DNA of 7,566 nucleotides from Alphaproteobacteria bacterium (GTDB taxonomy: Bacteria; Pseudomonadota; Alphaproteobacteria; RF32; CAG-239). Location of the stretch: assembly GCA_017477035.1 (NCBI GenBank), contig JAFUXW010000007.1:1-7566 (forward strand), given 5' to 3'. Shown here piece after piece: positions 6,330 to 7,566 of the stretch. Each line of letters starts with the position of its first letter. Position 1 is the stretch's first letter. The position numbers and the translations under genes were made by a program. Under the pieces are notes generated by a model. It did no database searches. It was not told where the DNA came from and saw nothing but the letters and a program-made list of their open reading frames with translations.

Positions 6330-7566
6330 ATGGCTGCGGATTTACAAAAATTTTTAGATGAATTACGAGCACGTCTTTCCCTTACTGATATAATCGGAGA
6401 AAAGGTCAAGTTACAGAGACGTGGGCAAAATGCTGTCGGGTTGTGTCCGTTCCATAAAGAAAAGACACCATCGTTCAGTGTAAATGAAGCTAAAGGTTTT
6501 TATCATTGTTTCGGTTGTGGCGCACACGGCGATATAATACGTTTTGTTATGAATACCGAAAATTTACCTTTTATTGAAACAATTAAGAAATTGGCAATAA
6601 AAGCAAATATGCAACTTCCAACATTTAGTAAGGAAAGTCAGGAAGCTGTTATAAAACGAAAATCATTATATGAAATAATAGATATTGCTGCAGAATATTT
6701 TCAAAAAAATCTTTATATGCCATCAGGGGCATATGCCTTAAAATATTTACATGAAAAGAGAAAGTTCACAGATGATACGATAAAAAAATTCGGCCTCGGA
6801 TATGCACCTTCAGGCGATGGTCTTAAGGCCTTATTGCAATCACGAGGAATATCAGAAAGAGATATGATTGATTTGGGACTGGTGAATATTAATGAGAATC
6901 GCAAAAATAAAATTCGAGATTTCTTTTTTGATAGATTAATGATACCAATTACCGATAAGAATGGTAACACTATTGCTTTCGGAGGGAGAATACTGAAAGA
7001 CGGAGAGCCTAAGTATCTTAATTCTCCTGAAACACCTATTTTTAATAAAAGACGCATTCTTTATAATATGAATTTCGCCAAAGATGCTTCTTATGCACAA
7101 AAACGCCTCATAATATGTGAGGGTTATATGGACGTTATGGCATTGGATAGTTTTGGTTTTAGTTATGCCGTAGCACCTCTTGGTACCGCACTTACCGAAG
7201 AACAAGTTATGGAAGCTTGGAAAGTTTGCGCAACCCCTACTCTTTGCTTTGATGGAGATAGTGCCGGTATCAAAGCAGCCATTCGTTCTGTAGATCGAAT
7301 ATTACCTATTTTAAGAGCCGGTTATTCGGTAAATTATATATTCTTAAAAGAAAAAAAAGATCCTGATGAGCTTTTACATTCTTTGGGACCTGATGTTTTT
7401 GAACAATATCTGAACAAAGCAAAACCTTTGGTTGATATCTTGTGGCACAAATGCAAAATGAACAGAAGTTTTGACACACCTGAACAAAAAGCATTGTTTG
7501 AGAAAGATGTCTATGCAGAAGTCAATAAAATTAAAGATAATCAAATTCGTGTATACTACGGGCAAG
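6330..7566 (+). CDS. dnaG: DNA primase DnaG (3' end cut off)
   Basis: Synthesises RNA primers for DNA replication with the replicative helicase. I translated the frame by hand: 412 codons from the ATG at 6330 to the right edge with no stop, of a usual length near 600. The CHC2 zinc finger has C39, H42, C60 and C63 ('LCPFHKEKTPSF', 'YHCFGCGAHGD'). The RNA polymerase-like basic region includes 'DRLMIPITDKNGNTIAFGGR' (201-220) followed by 'KYLNSPET'. The TOPRIM domain has E264 in 'CEGYMDVMAL' and D308/D310 in 'FDGDSAG', matching E. coli E265, D309 and D311, followed by 'KKDPDE'. The catalytic core is complete. The missing part is the tail of the core and the helicase-binding domain. Only 5 bases separate it from yqeY and the AAAGAG purine stretch abuts the ATG, so initiation is probably coupled to yqeY translation. 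Confidence 0.95.
   Translation, partial: MAADLQKFLDELRARLSLTDIIGEKVKLQRRGQNAVGLCPFHKEKTPSFSVNEAKGFYHCFGCGAHGDIIRFVMNTENLPFIETIKKLAIKANMQLPTFSKESQEAVIKRKSLYEIIDIAAEYFQKNLYMPSGAYALKYLHEKRKFTDDTIKKFGLGYAPSGDGLKALLQSRGISERDMIDLGLVNINENRKNKIRDFFFDRLMIPITDKNGNTIAFGGRILKDGEPKYLNSPETPIFNKRRILYNMNFAKDASYAQKRLIICEGYMDVMALDSFGFSYAVAPLGTALTEEQVMEAWKVCATPTLCFDGDSAGIKAAIRSVDRILPILRAGYSVNYIFLKEKKDPDELLHSLGPDVFEQYLNKAKPLVDILWHKCKMNRSFDTPEQKALFEKDVYAEVNKIKDNQIRVYYGQ

Noticed and set aside
6713..7205. Minus-strand open frames of 114 and 89 codons opposite dnaG
   Set aside because: Both are antisense to the conserved DnaG core, with no recognisable domain or upstream Shine-Dalgarno. The plus-strand DnaG frame explains the region fully.
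1..7566. A defence system, prophage, insertion sequence or CRISPR array
   Set aside because: All coding space is occupied by housekeeping families with uniform base composition. No transposase, integrase, spaced repeats or terminal inverted repeats are visible.

Overview
The window is a dense, AT-rich stretch of bacterial chromosome with nine genes in two divergent runs and only one intergenic region longer than 20 bases (4987-5102). The gene set and order (ftsE-ftsX, a YdcF-type DUF218 protein and a PlsC-type acyltransferase, divergent from an MJ0042-type zinc-ribbon membrane protein) point to Alphaproteobacteria. The AT-richness and A/T-ending codons suggest a host-associated or gut lineage rather than a free-living GC-rich one. 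This placement is an inference from gene order and protein motifs; no marker search could be run.

Leftward run (minus strand, 4986 down to 1): ftsE, ftsX, YdcF-like, plsC-like, sppA, gatC (cut by the window edge). Gaps are 12 bases or overlaps throughout, except 17 bases before gatC, so this looks like one operon. Its products act mostly at the inner membrane. FtsEX is the ABC-type regulator of septal peptidoglycan hydrolysis, the DUF218 protein is probably envelope-linked, PlsC acylates lysophosphatidate, and SppA degrades cleaved signal peptides. GatC, at the distal end, belongs to the tRNA-dependent amidotransferase.

Central divergent region (4987-5102): it carries a strong Shine-Dalgarno for ftsE, a credible extended -10 promoter facing left, a credible -35/-10 promoter facing right, and an exact 10-base direct repeat spaced 40 bases apart, with one copy in each promoter.

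Rightward run (plus strand, 5103 to 7566): an MJ0042 zinc-ribbon/single-TM protein, a YqeY (GatB-tail-like) protein and dnaG primase (open at the right edge). Gaps are 13 and 5 bases, so this looks like a second operon, a variant of the yqeY-dnaG-(rpoD) macromolecular synthesis arrangement. The rpoD gene, if present, would lie outside the window.

I see no mobile element, CRISPR array, tRNA, rRNA or convincing terminator, and all eight complete or start-complete reading frames after gatC look intact. The window looks like core housekeeping DNA rather than a new accessory system. The points most worth a second look are the shared divergent control region, the placement of sppA and gatC behind ftsEX, and a few residue variants.
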